DNA of 64,000 bases. Source: an uncultured cyanobacterium (lineage in GTDB: Bacteria; Cyanobacteriota; Cyanobacteriia; Thermostichales; Thermostichaceae). Both the position numbers and the translations under genes were made by a program. The stretch covers positions 62,001 through 126,000 of the forward strand of contig CALFBB010000016.1 in the NCBI GenBank assembly GCA_937944885.1. Direction: 5' to 3'. Positions within the stretch are counted from its first letter, which is position 1. Every line of letters starts with the position of its first letter. This document shows, piece by piece, positions 1 to 7,591 of this stretch. Under the pieces are notes generated by a model, which did no database searches, was not told the DNA's origin, and was given only the letters and a program-made list of their open reading frames with translations.

Positions 1-18
1 CTAAAGCCGCAGGGCCCT

Positions 19-49
19 ACATTCCACGCTTGAAAGACGTGGGCTTTGC
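19..49. other. Hairpin resembling the end of an IS200/IS605 (tnpB) element
   Basis: CCACG at 24-28 pairs with CGTGG at 38-42 around a nine-base loop. Such hairpins resemble those at the right ends of many cyanobacterial IS200/IS605-type elements. No transposase or tnpB frame lies inside the window beside it, so it is at most a relic or the edge of an element lying to the left. A second short repeat, GCGTAGCG then GCGTAGCA (121-138), lies in the same gene-free stretch. Confidence 0.25.
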
Positions 50-257
50 TTGCATCACTGTAACTTGCAACCGTTCCAGAAAACAGCTGAAACAACCTAT
101 CCCCGTTGATCCACTCGTTCGCGTAGCGGTGCGTAGCACTCTGTCTTACTACATAAGGGTTTCAGACCCCTCCTCAAGCTCCCATTTTTACCAAGTTGGC
201 CGCCCCCTCACCAATGGCCCTTGCCTCCCTTGCCCTGACTGGGTTTTAATGGAGGCT

Positions 258-366
258 GTCCCCACTCTGTGGGGATCCCTATAAATTGGAAACCAGTGCT
301 TCTCCGGTAGCTTCTCGCACGATTTGGCCGGTCCCCACTCTGTGGGGATTCTTATAAATTGGAAAC
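258..366. CRISPR. Two-repeat CRISPR-like unit with one spacer
   Basis: Two 36-base copies occupy 258-293 and 331-366, separated by a unique 37-base spacer. Each has an inner dyad, CCCCAC-tct-GTGGGG, and ends in GGAAAC, close to the GAAAC end of many CRISPR repeats. The second copy differs from the first at about three positions, in the stretch just after the dyad, as expected of a degenerate terminal repeat. Two weaker resemblances, about 447-466 and 498-536, share a core like ATTC/ATCC..TATAA..GAAA/GCAAA and may be eroded repeats. No cas gene is in the window. Direction and type cannot be told. Confidence 0.6.
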
Positions 367-553
367 TTGTCAACATCTTCAAGTTGCAAAGCCCTGGTCA
401 GAAAGCGAACAGAGCGAGGGCTGACTCCCTCGTCAAAATAAATCAAAAGATTCATAACTCGAAAGTTTATTCTAAGAATCTACCAGCCTCAAAGGGAGTT
501 ATCTCTACTTTGCAGGGATCCCTATAACTCGGCAAAGGACAGCCTCTTGACAA
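367..553. other. Gene-free stretch between CRISPR-like unit and tRNA-Pro
   Basis: No convincing reading frame is seen here or in 50-257. The stretch has an AT-rich part (430-490) and a piece at 513-528 that copies the GGGATCCCTATAA core of the CRISPR-like repeat. It abuts the 3' end of tRNA-Pro, a kind of site often used for integration, but no duplicated tRNA end was found. Confidence 0.4.
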
Positions 554-627
<74 letters not shown>

Positions 628-734
628 TTAAGCAACCAGTCTTAACATCATACCAGAGCAAGGTAAGCTTACACGAGTCTTTTGTCAGGGGCAGACGCCA
701 GGTCTGAGGGGCAGGCCCACCTTGAGGACAGGTT

Positions 735-1829
735 TCAGTACCCTTGCAAAACCGGAATCCTCTCATTGGGGTTAGCTTGAGGCTGGGCTGGGCTCTGTTG
801 CAGTTGCCGGATTAGCTCTGGTACCACCTGATAGAGATCCCCAACAATGCCGTAATGGGCAAACTTGAAGATGGGGGCAGAGCTATCTTTGTTGATGGCA
901 ACGATGGTTTGGGATTTATCCATGCCCACGCGGTGTTGAATTGCCCCAGAAATTCCACAGGCGATATAGAGGCGTGGGCGGACAGTTTTGCCGGTTTGAC
1001 CCACCTGGTGATCATAGGGGATCCAACCGGAATCCACCGCCTTACGGGAGGAACCGACAGCGCTATTGGGAAAACAAGCTGCAAGCTGCCGTATCAAGTC
1101 AAATCCATCGGGTGAACCCAGCCCGTAACCTCCAGAAACAATCACCTCCGCCCGCGCCAAATCTACCGCTTGAGAAAGATTGCGCACCGTCTCCACGATT
1201 TGCAAACTCAAATCACAGGGATCCAGTTGAACCGGCACCTGAAACACTTCACCCCGCCGGGATCCATCCCAAGGCAAAGGTACCATCACTCCTGGGCGCA
1301 CCGTAGCCATTTGGGGGGTTTTCCAGGGGCCAAGAATACGGGCTTTCAGGGATTCTCCAAAGCTAGGCCGAATTGCATACAAGCAATCGGAGAAGAAACC
1401 GGATTTACTGGGATCCTTGCTGTTGGAATACTCAAAAGGGCCGATATCCAGCTCGGTGCAATCGGCGGTCAGGCCGGTTTCCAGGTGAGCCGCCAAACGC
1501 GGCGCCAAATCCCGACCGGTGGTGGTGGATCCCAGCAAAATGATATGGGGAGGCTGTGGCCAGCTTTTGATCAAATCAATCATCACCCGGCGATAGGGCA
1601 AGGTGCGGTATTGAGCCAGTTCGGGATGATCCGCCAGAAAGACTTCATCGGCTCCATGGCCAATCAGAATAGGGGGCAGATGGGCAATAGCGGATCCCAG
1701 CACCACTGCGCTTAGGGTACCCTCCAACTTATCGGCCAGGGTACGACCTGCACCCAATAGCTCCAGAGCAATCGGCTGCAATTCTCCATCAATCTGTTCG
1801 GCGAAAATCAAAACCCGCTTCTGAACCAT
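735..1829 (-). CDS. etfA: Electron transfer flavoprotein alpha subunit
   Basis: This is the FAD-binding subunit of a soluble ETF heterodimer, which passes electrons between flavin dehydrogenases and a quinone reductase or another acceptor. The 364-residue protein has an N-terminal nucleotide-binding-like domain (to about 200) and the conserved C-terminal FAD domain: SRKAVDSGW (261-269), QVGQTGK (275-281), GISGAIQH (292-299) and AINKD (311-315). It follows etfB by about 50 bases on the same strand, so the two probably form one operon. No acyl-CoA dehydrogenase, ETF-quinone oxidoreductase or fixCX gene is nearby, so the electron donor cannot be told. The family call is firm; the physiological role is open. 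Confidence 0.93.
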   Translation of the reverse strand: MVQKRVLIFAEQIDGELQPIALELLGAGRTLADKLEGTLSAVVLGSAIAHLPPILIGHGADEVFLADHPELAQYRTLPYRRVMIDLIKSWPQPPHIILLGSTTTGRDLAPRLAAHLETGLTADCTELDIGPFEYSNSKDPSKSGFFSDCLYAIRPSFGESLKARILGPWKTPQMATVRPGVMVPLPWDGSRRGEVFQVPVQLDPCDLSLQIVETVRNLSQAVDLARAEVIVSGGYGLGSPDGFDLIRQLAACFPNSAVGSSRKAVDSGWIPYDHQVGQTGKTVRPRLYIACGISGAIQHRVGMDKSQTIVAINKDSSAPIFKFAHYGIVGDLYQVVPELIRQLQQSPAQPQANPNERIPVLQGY

Positions 1830-1878
1830 ACCCCTTCCCCTAGATGGATATTGAGCTGAATAACTGTGAAGTTTGCAA

Positions 1879-2712
1879 TTACCGAGCTGTTACGTAGCTA
1901 GGGATGGAAGCCGCTTCCGTCAGGCTCTTGACCAGGTTGGGCACCGATTGCCCCTGAAAGACTTGACAGTTGCCACCCATTTCTCCTACCTTTTCAGTCG
2001 CTGCCACAATGGTCGGGGATCCCTTGAGGCCGCAGCGCTCCGGATCCGCACCCACATCCTCCAAATTGAGGATTTGAATGACTTCCGCCCGTGCTGCTTC
2101 ATCTCGCATCAGCTGCTGCACCCGTCGGGCACCGCGCAAGGTTTGGTAGGCCAAGCGGCGGGCAGAATTGGCAACCGTTACCAAAGCTGGCAAAGGAACG
2201 GTGACGGTTTGGCGCCCCCCTTCAATGGCGCGCCGGGCCAGCAGGATGCCATCGCGAATCTCAAAGGCTTCACAATAGGTGATCTGCGGGATCCCCAGCC
2301 GCTCCGCCAGCTGTGGCCCCACCTGTGCCGTATCCCCGTCGGTGGTCTGTAAACCACAGAAGATCACATCCGGCAAGCCAAGGTAGCGCACCGTTTGGGC
2401 TAGGGTATAGGCAGTGGCTAGGGTATCGGAGGCAGCTAGACGGCGATCAGTTACGAGAATACCCCGATCCACTCCATGGGCAATAGCTTCGTAGAGAACC
2501 TCGAGGGCCGGCGGTGGCCCCATGGTAATGGCTGTTACCGTGGCTTTATGGTGTCGCTTGGTTTGCAGCGCTGCTTCTAGGGCGTAACGGTCGAAGGGGT
2601 TGAGCATGCGCCTGGCTTTGGACCGGTCAATGGTGCCATCGCTGTTGATGCCTGCTTTTGAACTTTGATCCGGAACTTGCTTGATAAGAACAAAACTTTC
2701 CAAAGTCAGCAC
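1879..2712 (-). CDS. etfB: Electron transfer flavoprotein beta subunit
   Basis: Partner of etfA. In the family this subunit binds AMP, or a second FAD in bifurcating forms. The 277-residue protein opens with KQVPD (11-15), has NPFDRYALEAAL (38-49) and a central segment GLQTTDGDTAQVGPQLAERLG-like, all typical of EtfB/FixA. It is the first gene of the etfB-etfA pair. A poly-T tract and repeated CATCAATTG lie upstream between it and the divergent DUF2079 gene, so promoters for both may be there. Bifurcating and plain ETF types cannot be separated by eye. Confidence 0.92.
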   Translation of the reverse strand: MLTLESFVLIKQVPDQSSKAGINSDGTIDRSKARRMLNPFDRYALEAALQTKRHHKATVTAITMGPPPALEVLYEAIAHGVDRGILVTDRRLAASDTLATAYTLAQTVRYLGLPDVIFCGLQTTDGDTAQVGPQLAERLGIPQITYCEAFEIRDGILLARRAIEGGRQTVTVPLPALVTVANSARRLAYQTLRGARRVQQLMRDEAARAEVIQILNLEDVGADPERCGLKGSPTIVAATEKVGEMGGNCQVFQGQSVPNLVKSLTEAASIPSYVTAR

Positions 2713-2830
2713 CGCGACAGTTATCCTCTCTAGAGTAGAAGGGATCCCTAAAAAGGAGCAGCTTATTTATTTTTTTTTCGGGATCGGCAGCAAAAGATGC
2801 CAGCAAGATTCACAATCTGTATCAAAATTG

Positions 2831-2850
2831 CATCAATTGTTCATCAATTG
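2831..2850. repeat. Double CATCAATTG in a divergent intergenic region
   Basis: CATCAATTG occurs at 2831-2839 and 2842-2850, 11 bases apart, about one helical turn. The second copy runs into the perfect palindrome ATCAATTGAT. It lies between the divergent etfB and DUF2079 genes, so it could be an operator; no cognate regulator is identified. Confidence 0.3.
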
Positions 2851-3007
2851 ATTGGATATACCGGAGGCATCCTCTGCAGGTAAGTATCAATCCAAAGGGT
2901 GCTGTTATTGGATCCCGGTGTGCTGAGTGCTGTCACCCGCAAGGGTACCTGCCCGGGCAAGAGGGATTGGGTGTAACGTAATCGGCAAAAGAGCAATCAA
3001 GTCTGGC

Positions 3008-4456
3008 ATGAAGAACGACTCATCAAACTGCCCCTTACTCCTGATGATAGTTGGTAGCTGCATTATTCTTTGCGGGTGTAGTGTAGCTCGGCATCACCTG
3101 TTTCACTCAGGAGGATATGATCTCGGTATTTTTGATCAATCGGTTTATCTCATTAGTCGGGGAGAGGTGCCCTTTTCTACCATTCGCGGCATCCATATTC
3201 TCGGTGATCATGCCGCCTTTATTCTTTACCCGATTAGTCTGTTGTATCGGATTGTTCCTTCTGTCTATTGGTTATTCGGGATCCAATCCTTGGCCCTGGC
3301 TTTAGGGGCATTGCCGGTTTATCGTCTTGCCTTGCAGGCCAAAATTGACAATAGACAGGCTCTTTTACTAGCTGGGGCTTATTTACTTTATCCGGGTATT
3401 TTCAATGCCAATTTGTTTGATTTTCATCCAGAGGTCCTGGCTGTTCCTCTGCTTTTATTGTCTGTGTTGGCCCTGCGCAGCGGTCGGGTAGGGGTTTTCT
3501 ATCTCTGTTTGCTGGGTATTCTCAGTTGTAAAGCGGTCTTGTCCTTAACTGTTGTTGCCTTAGGTATCTGGCTATTGATTTGGGAATATCGTCGGGTTGA
3601 AGACCTATGGCAGAAGAGATGCTGGGTGGCCGGTTGGCTTGCTGTAGGAACCGGATCCCTATGGTTTGTCATTGCGGTGTTTTGGATTATTCCTCACTTT
3701 AGCGGTAGTGAACCGGCGGCCATCTCCCACTACCGTTACCTGGGTAGCTCTGTGGTTGAGGTGATGCAAAACCTGTTTTTTCGACCAACCCTAATTTGGG
3801 TTCGTGTGTTTTCTGTGGACACTTTATTCTATCTGTTCTTACTGGTTGTCCCTCTGATTTGGGGTTTGTCTTGGCAATATTGGGATCCCCTATTTCCGGC
3901 TTTGCCCACTCTAGTTTTGAATATCCTCTCCAGTAACCCTGCCTATCGGGATCTGGTTCATCATTATGTTTTGCCTATCATCCCTTTCTTAATCCTGGCA
4001 GTTATCGAGAATCTGAAAACTTCTCCCTTGAGCATTGGAGGGATAAAAAGAGGCTTGTTAGGATCTTTACTGGCTTTTTTAGCCTTGGGGAAATACGGCT
4101 TTTTCTGGTCAATCTATCTCGACTCTCTAGAAACTTGGTCAGCCAGTCGGCAGGCACTTGCTCAGGTTACTTCCCAAGGGGGGGTGTTAACAACCCATGA
4201 GCTAGCCCCCCATCTCAGCCATCGCCGAGTTATCCGTTTCACTGATGAAGGTGACCCATCTCAGCAACCCCGCTCAATTCAATGGGATCCCTTTGACTAT
4301 GTTTTGCTAAACCGTCGTTTTCCAGGATGGCGAAGCAGCAAAGCCTTTTCTGCTGCTTTAATTGGGGAGTTGCAGCACCATGAAGCGTTTCAACTTCTCT
4401 ATTACCGAGATGGGGTGTATCTATTCTCCAGAGTATCTAAGCCAAACGACAGTTAA
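3008..4456 (+). CDS. DUF2079 family multi-pass membrane protein
   Basis: The protein of about 482 residues has many hydrophobic segments. Near its N-terminus is GGYDLGIFDQSVY, then GDHAAFILYP, characteristic of DUF2079, a family of GT-C-like membrane proteins of unknown substrate. The Asp residues in the first loop are the kind that act in GT-C glycosyltransferases, but no function is shown. The frame is open from 2927; the start at 3008 is preferred because the upstream part is arginine/glycine rich and unlike a membrane protein start. No strong ribosome site is visible at either. The gene is divergent from etfB and monocistronic as far as can be seen. Confidence 0.8.
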   Translation: MKNDSSNCPLLLMIVGSCIILCGCSVARHHLFHSGGYDLGIFDQSVYLISRGEVPFSTIRGIHILGDHAAFILYPISLLYRIVPSVYWLFGIQSLALALGALPVYRLALQAKIDNRQALLLAGAYLLYPGIFNANLFDFHPEVLAVPLLLLSVLALRSGRVGVFYLCLLGILSCKAVLSLTVVALGIWLLIWEYRRVEDLWQKRCWVAGWLAVGTGSLWFVIAVFWIIPHFSGSEPAAISHYRYLGSSVVEVMQNLFFRPTLIWVRVFSVDTLFYLFLLVVPLIWGLSWQYWDPLFPALPTLVLNILSSNPAYRDLVHHYVLPIIPFLILAVIENLKTSPLSIGGIKRGLLGSLLAFLALGKYGFFWSIYLDSLETWSASRQALAQVTSQGGVLTTHELAPHLSHRRVIRFTDEGDPSQQPRSIQWDPFDYVLLNRRFPGWRSSKAFSAALIGELQHHEAFQLLYYRDGVYLFSRVSKPNDS

Positions 4457-4536
4457 AAAGAATGGCCAACTGTTCTACCTTCCTAGAGGCCAGTAAGCAG
4501 CATCCAACTCATCGGTTATCGACAATCATTGAGTTC

Positions 4537-5601
4537 CTACAGCTTTGCTGCAATGGCCTCTGCCATTTCTTGGGTTCCAACGGGATCCCCTTTGGCCAGA
4601 TCGTAGGTGACTTGCTTACCTTCTGCAATCACTGCTTGTACGGCTGCTTCAACTTTCTCGGCGGCTTCCTGTTCTCCTAGGTAACGCAACATCATCACCC
4701 CTGAAAGGATTAACGCTACCGGGTTGACCTTATTTTGCCCGGCATACTTGGGTGCAGAACCGTGGATAGCCTCAAACACCGCCATTTCATCCCCAATGTT
4801 TGCTCCCGGTGCTACCCCTAGTCCCCCGATCATCCCGGCACACAAGTCAGAAATAATATCGCCGTAGAGATTGGTTAAGACTAGGACATCGTAGAGTTCT
4901 GGTTTTTGCATCAGTTGCATACACATGTTGTCTACAATGCGGTCTTCAAACTCAACATCGGGGTATTCCTTGGCAACCTCGCGGGCCACCTCGAGAAACA
5001 AGCCATCGGTGAACTTCATGATGTTGGCCTTGTGGACCGCAGTTACTTTTTTACGGCCATTCTGCCGTGCATACTCAAAGGCAAATTTCACGATCCGCCG
5101 GCTCCCGAACTCGGAAATCGGTTTGACGCCGATGGCGGATCCCTCTCGAATGAATTTACCAGAAAGCCGCATCATCTCTTCTCGCGCCTGGGCTGCCTCC
5201 GGCGTACCCCGCTCAAACTCAATGCCCGCATAGAGATCCTCGGTATTCTCTCGCACCACCACTAAGTCGATATTTTGAAACGGGCTTTTCACTCCAATCA
5301 TGGACTTGGCCGGTCTTAAGTTGGCGTACAAATCCAGCTCCTTGCGAATGGCCACATTCACCGAGCGAAAACCGGTCCCCACCGGTGTGCCAATCGGACC
5401 TTTGATAGCAACCTTGGTTTCCCGAATCGACTCCAATACCTGCGGCGGCAGAGGGGTGCCATATTTTTCAATCACATCCACACCTGCATCCACCCAGATC
5501 CATTCAAAGGGGATCCCGGTTGCATCCAAGACAGTGGTCATAGCCTTGGCCACTTCCGGGCCAATGCCATCGCCAGGAATCAAGGTCACACGGTAGGTCA
5601 C
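4537..5601 (-). CDS. icd: Isocitrate dehydrogenase, short IDH/IMDH-family form
   Basis: Oxidative decarboxylation of isocitrate to 2-oxoglutarate. At about 354 residues it is shorter than E. coli-type Icd. Seen: N-terminal [11 protein letters not shown], the substrate loop with S80 and N82 in [31 protein letters not shown] (isocitrate type, not isopropylmalate type), NLYGDIISD, and [15 protein letters not shown]. The Lys-Tyr pair (285-286) is what E. coli NADP-IDH uses to read NADP, while short NAD-IDHs usually have Asp-Ile there. A GTG start at 5601 is chosen over one at 5616 because GAGGAG sits just before it, inside the longer frame. The gene stands alone. Isocitrate activity is likely; the coenzyme is uncertain. 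Confidence 0.85.
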   Translation of the reverse strand: MTYRVTLIPGDGIGPEVAKAMTTVLDATGIPFEWIWVDAGVDVIEKYGTPLPPQVLESIRETKVAIKGPIGTPVGTGFRSVNVAIRKELDLYANLRPAKSMIGVKSPFQNIDLVVVRENTEDLYAGIEFERGTPEAAQAREEMMRLSGKFIREGSAIGVKPISEFGSRRIVKFAFEYARQNGRKKVTAVHKANIMKFTDGLFLEVAREVAKEYPDVEFEDRIVDNMCMQLMQKPELYDVLVLTNLYGDIISDLCAGMIGGLGVAPGANIGDEMAVFEAIHGSAPKYAGQNKVNPVALILSGVMMLRYLGEQEAAEKVEAAVQAVIAEGKQVTYDLAKGDPVGTQEMAEAIAAKL

Positions 5602-5799
5602 AGATGTTCTCCTCACAGGTCGGTATTCATTAGTTTTGGGTTATCCCTTGGTCAGGTCCATAACGGCAGGGATCCCCAGAGCTTAGATGACTATAAAGCA
5701 TGTTGAAATGGGAAATGATGTACCGGCTACTTTGCTGCAGGATTTTTGTGACATACTTGGGTACGGCGTGAGCTTCTCCAGTTTTTGCCCCTTTGGCAC

Positions 5800-6288
5800 G
5801 CTGGCGCAAACGACCTTCCGTTGCCGCATTCCGCCCGACAGTTGCTAGGGATAAGCTTTTTGAAAACCCTGCGACCCTACCATAGCCAGTAGATCAAGGG
5901 CAGATTTTTCGTGCTGGGCCAGGTTTTGCCGAAAAGTACGCTTGTAGGGCTGTACCATCTCCAGGGGCAGCAGCACATTTTTGAGGGTGTTGCGCCAGGG
6001 CAGGAATATCAAGTTTTGAAAGGCCATGCCCACAGGTTTCAGGGGGTCGGTGATCGCTTGTGGTTGAAAGTAGATGGTGCTGCCATGGTGGGTATTCAAG
6101 CTGGCAACCACTTTCTATGTAGTGATTTTACTTCTACATAGATATTTTACTTATATAGTATATAGTGAGGTTTTACCACAGCCGCTGGGCCCGACGATGG
6201 AGACAAACTCTGAGTGCTCTACAGAAAAGTTGAGATCCCGAATAACGGGAGCACCTTTACCGGGGTACTGCAGCAAGACATAGCGCAC
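5800..6288 (-). pseudogene. Broken ABC transporter ATPase, nitrate/sulfonate/taurine type
   Basis: Reading the minus strand, an intact start of an SsuB/TauB-like ATPase ends in the Walker A motif GPSGCGKT (about 6169-6195). An AT-rich stretch with TAA and TAG stops follows (about 6112-6168). The frame then resumes with VVASLN..VGMAFQN..FLPWRNTLKNVLLPLE (Q-loop region) to a TAG at 5845-5847. Directly after the stop, in the same frame, stands the signature QLSGGMRQR (5818-5844). Walker B and the C-terminal half are not recognisable beyond it. No permease or binding-protein gene is adjacent. At least three lesions make a functional product very unlikely. Confidence 0.8.
6112..6168. other. AT-rich insert with inverted repeat in the ABC pseudogene
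   Basis: About 57 bases, far richer in A+T than their surroundings, interrupt the ATPase just after Walker A. Inside are CTATGTAG (6115-6122) and CTACATAG (6134-6141), an exact inverted repeat with an 11-base loop, and a second TTTTACTT copy. The motif TCACTA (minus strand) occurs at both edges, like a short target duplication. It may be a tiny mobile fragment or a replication slip; no known element is recognised. Confidence 0.45.
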
Positions 6289-6627
6289 GGGTCTCTGACT
6301 ACCTTTTTGGGTTGTGCAACTGACTTTGACATCCTCCCTGGCCTGTTAGCTTGCGCCCGCGCAGCGGTACGGCGGCGCTTGCCGCGCACCGGTCAACTGA
6401 AAACCTCCTGTAGGCAGGATTGGCTGAGTAAGCTGCCACTTTTTCAGGAACACTGACTACAGCTTGTGTAGACGAGTAGAAGGCTGGATCAGTCACCTGC
6501 GTAGCCTCAGGCTTTACCTGGAGTCGGAAGAGCTCTGGGTCACCTCCCCTGGGGCTGATTAATTAACCTCAGACCTAGGGCCAAAAAGGATCCCTAGTAT
6601 TCCCCGAGAGGAAAGACCCCAATTCCC
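6289..6627. other. Gene-free stretch with IS-end-like sequence
   Basis: No believable gene is seen. On the minus strand, about 6318-6330 reads GGGAGGATGTCAA, which resembles the outer end of cyanobacterial IS200/IS605-type elements. It is joined to GC-rich dyads (about 6350-6392) and CCTGCCTACAGGAGG. This could be a non-autonomous remnant. With the broken ATPase beside it, the region appears to be decaying. Confidence 0.3.
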
Positions 6628-7359
6628 TCAGGGCTGAATGGGTTGCCGCTGGATGACATCACCCCCTGGCGGCTCGGCGGGGGTTTCTTCCGGAGTGGGC
6701 GTTTCTTCAATCAAGGGCGTCTCTGCTGGTGTGGGTGTTTCCTCAACAGGTGGCAGTTCTGGCAGCGGGGGCAAAGGTTCTCCAGCTTCTGTCGCCGGTG
6801 GGGGCGGGGGAGCAAGCAAGGGGGTAATTTGATCCAATAGCTCGGCGTAGAAGACAGCATCCTGCTCTAGCCCAAAGCGGCCCACTACCCAGCGGTGACG
6901 GGGGACAAACAGAGTTTGCAGCAGCACTTCCCGGTTGACAAAGGTGGGGGTTCCTAAAAACACATAGCCATCAATGATGACCCGGTTCAGATCCGGACGA
7001 GTTTGAAACACCCGATCCACTTCCCGCAGCATCTCTGCATCCAGCCGTTGTAAGAGGGTTTCCAAGGTGTCATCGGGGCCGATCAACACCCGCACCGCAA
7101 AGCGGTAGTCCTCACAACGGTAGTCACCGCAGATCGTCACCAACTCATTACGCACTCGCAGTTGGGAGAGAGGATCGATATTGCCTCCTGGCACAAAGGT
7201 CTCGGTGGGGGGATCCACCTCCTGCGCCCAGCTTGAGAGCTGGCCGGCCCACCCTGCCAAGATCAGGGATCCCAAAAACAAGCCTTGTAGGTAAGACCTT
7301 TGCCTGCAACTGCGCTTCGGCGAGGGTGAAGATGGGGTGGGATCCTGACTCGGGCATTT
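6628..7359 (-). CDS. Secreted protein of unknown function with Pro/Glu/Thr-rich tail
   Basis: About 243 residues. A basic N-terminus and one hydrophobic stretch (LFLGSLILAGWAGQLSSWAQ) look like a signal peptide or single anchor. A globular middle contains two close cysteines (ICGDYRCEDYRF) and ends near DAVFYAELLDQITPLL. The last 60 or so residues are low complexity, PPPPP followed by repeated EETPTP-like units, as in wall- or envelope-spanning linkers. The frame opens at 7413, but the start at 7359 lies closer to the signal sequence. I do not recognise the family. It is divergent from glgP, which starts 230 bases away. Confidence 0.65.
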   Translation of the reverse strand, partial: KCPSQDPTPSSPSPKRSCRQRSYLQGLFLGSLILAGWAGQLSSWAQEVDPPTETFVPGGNIDPLSQLRVRNELVTICGDYRCEDYRFAVRVLIGPDDTLETLLQRLDAEMLREVDRVFQTRPDLNRVIIDGYVFLGTPTFVNREVLLQTLFVPRHRWVVGRFGLEQDAVFYAELLDQITPLLAPPPPPATEAGEPLPPLPELPPVEETPTPAETPLIEETPTPEETPAEPPGGDVIQRQPIQP

Positions 7360-7591
7360 CATGGCACTGACCGTTCCCGTAACCTGCTGTGGGTGTTTAC
7401 CCTGTACCGCCAAATCTACCCGACATCTGCACAGGAGGCACTAGATCTGGAAAATTGGCTGTGGATACATCCGCTTGGACAGGCTTCCTCAGCAACAGGG
7501 TTGTGACAAATCAGCATTCAAGCTAAAAAGCTCCAGACTTGAATAGGGAACCAAGGTAGTTTGACAGTGGTCATGCTTCTCCGGGATCCCT

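Noticed and set aside
30-284. 84-codon frame at the left end
   Set aside because: Low-complexity translation over hairpins and the CRISPR-like repeat; no start signal and no domain.
6299-6496. 65-codon minus-strand frame
   Set aside because: Covers the IS-like end and GC-rich dyads; residue mix is unlike a protein.
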